From: G963665495 sp963677785 | Lineage (GTDB): Bacteria > Desulfobacterota > Desulfovibrionia > Desulfovibrionales > Desulfovibrionaceae | DNA length: 64,000 bases | Reading direction: 5' to 3' | NCBI GenBank assembly: GCA_963677785.2 | Contig: CAXXDH010000003.1 | Span: 1,240,001 to 1,304,000 of the forward strand | In this document: piece after piece, positions 63,064-64,000 of the stretch | How positions within the stretch are numbered: the stretch's first letter is position 1 | Layout: the number at the start of each line of letters is the position of its first letter | Notes under the pieces: generated by a model | The model's input: the letters and a program-made list of their open reading frames with translations, nothing else | What the model was told of the DNA's origin: nothing | Databases searched by the model: none | Translations under genes and position numbers: made by a program

Positions 63064-64000
63064 ATGATTATGCTTACAGCCAAAAAACACCAGAGAACTG
63101 TAGCGCGGCCGAAAAAGTATTCCATTTCACGCAGGCTTACCATAAGTCTGATTCTTGCCGCCGCTCTTGTTTCAGCAGCGGCTTCGGCTGTGAATTATTA
63201 TATCACCATGAGCGAAGCGCAGCAGCAATTGGAACTAAAAGCCGACGAGTATTGCGAATTGATTGCCGACGCGTTGCGTATGCCGCTATGGGCGTTGCAT
63301 ACGGACAGTATCAAAAGCGTGGGCACCTCATACGCGCAGAATGAGTTCATAGCGGGGTTGAAGATTTTCGACAGTGATGATGCACCGTATTTTGAGCAGA
63401 AGCTGGACGACACAAATGGTCCCTTTTTATCGCGCGTAAAGAAAATCTACTATAAAAATGAATACCTGGGGTCTGTTGAGGTTGCCTTCAGCCGTGCCCA
63501 GTACCAAAAAAATCTGGCCCGCCTGCTGACCGCCAGCATTGTGGCCGCACTGGCTATCCTGGGCACATTGACATTGATAACGGGATCCTTGCTGCGGCGT
63601 TTTCTTGGCGTTCCTCTGAGAAATCTCAGCGCCCAAGTGGACGCTTATGCTTTCGGCCATTATGCTTTGCCCCATGCTGATCTGCATCCGGTTGAATTCT
63701 CACAGTTTATTTCCGTGCTGCATGATATGGGGCGCACCATAGAACAGCAGATGGATACACTGAAGGACGCGGAGAAAAAATACCGCAGCCTGATCGAAAC
63801 CCTGAACGATTGCGTTTGGGAAACCGACGCCCAGGGTGTGTTCACCTATATATCCCCGAGGTATGAGGATCTGCTTGGCTACAAAACGCGAGCAATGTTG
63901 GGAAAAAGCAGATTTTCCTTTATGCCCGAAGAGGAATCCCAAATGGCGCGCGAACGCTTTGAACTGTGCGTTGCCCAGGGCAGGCCCTTTTCCGGCCTGG
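63064..64000 (+). CDS. Membrane-bound PAS sensor protein (partial, runs off the edge)
   Basis: 312 codons are visible. Helix 1 at about residues 26-47 (LTISLILAAALVSAAASAV); a periplasmic part of about 100 residues with CELIADALRMPLWALHTDSI; helix 2 at about 150-175 (TASIVAALAILGTLTLITGS); a HAMP-like linker (LRRFLGVPLRNLSAQVDAYA); then PAS from about 245 (YRSLIETLNDCVWETDAQGV, YISPRYEDLLGY). The output domain (kinase or cyclase) lies beyond the window. It starts 5 bp after the binding-protein gene, so one operon is likely. Confidence 0.85.
   Translation, partial: MIMLTAKKHQRTVARPKKYSISRRLTISLILAAALVSAAASAVNYYITMSEAQQQLELKADEYCELIADALRMPLWALHTDSIKSVGTSYAQNEFIAGLKIFDSDDAPYFEQKLDDTNGPFLSRVKKIYYKNEYLGSVEVAFSRAQYQKNLARLLTASIVAALAILGTLTLITGSLLRRFLGVPLRNLSAQVDAYAFGHYALPHADLHPVEFSQFISVLHDMGRTIEQQMDTLKDAEKKYRSLIETLNDCVWETDAQGVFTYISPRYEDLLGYKTRAMLGKSRFSFMPEEESQMARERFELCVAQGRPFSGL

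Noticed and set aside
1..64000. Excess of CGTACG hexamers
   Set aside because: A rough by-eye count gives perhaps twice the chance number. This can follow from codon choice (CGT before ACG) and needs a real count.

Overview
The window looks like a piece of chromosome from a Gram-negative bacterium of the Desulfovibrio type (Desulfovibrionaceae). This rests on gene content and style: a tungstate uptake set beside two MoeA-type proteins, a CGGC-domain protein, large PAS-rich hybrid kinases, periplasmic substrate-binding receptors, and an intergenic hairpin repeat ending in a GCCGCCGGAGGC-type motif that I associate with Desulfovibrio genomes. GC is roughly 55 percent in genes and much lower between them. 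No rRNA, tRNA or CRISPR array was seen.

Layout, left part (1-30600). A Lon-like AAA protease runs off the left edge. A STAS protein follows, then a surface O-acylation set (an MBOAT acyltransferase and two DUF459 SGNH hydrolases). Next comes an unusual secreted protein joining a thaumatin-like domain to FG-GAP/VCBS-type repeats. A hybrid kinase, an XRE-cupin regulator, and a leftward livKHMGF branched-chain amino acid transporter operon follow. After these lie a second, six-PAS hybrid kinase and a small VOC protein. A GntR regulator overlaps a P1-family (DmpA) peptidase gene and is divergent from a complete potABCD polyamine transporter.

Middle part (30600-42300). Two MoeA-type genes, the second fused to a periplasmic-binding-like domain, are followed by tupABC (tungstate import). 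Together they make a metal-uptake and pterin-cofactor block. Then come a MATE transporter, a CGGC protein, a Gly/Gln/Arg-rich small protein, an MBL-fold hydrolase, several small envelope proteins, and a receiver-domain protein that has lost its phosphoacceptor aspartate.

Right part (42455-61001). This is a prophage-derived island. A CI/LexA-like repressor sits in the middle of a two-way switch with palindromic operators. Leftward, a Mor-type activator is followed by three tandem units of tail-fibre gene plus a 111-112 aa partner, then a two-domain endolysin, a ParB-like protein, a cytosine methyltransferase, a hicAB module, terminase subunits and portal. Rightward are a Sak4-like ATPase and a putative baseplate protein. 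I see no integrase, capsid, tail tube or tape-measure gene. The fibres end in a C-type-lectin-like domain of the kind diversified by diversity-generating retroelements (DGRs). One fibre copy is broken by two frameshifts and a 1261-bp IS4-family element with a clean 9-bp target duplication.

The right edge (61291-64000) holds two paralogous periplasmic substrate-binding proteins, the second interrupted by an in-frame TAG, followed by a PAS-containing membrane sensor that runs off the edge.

The most interesting material is the fibre cassette array, the thaumatin-VCBS protein, and the operator-like palindromes flanking the liv operon.
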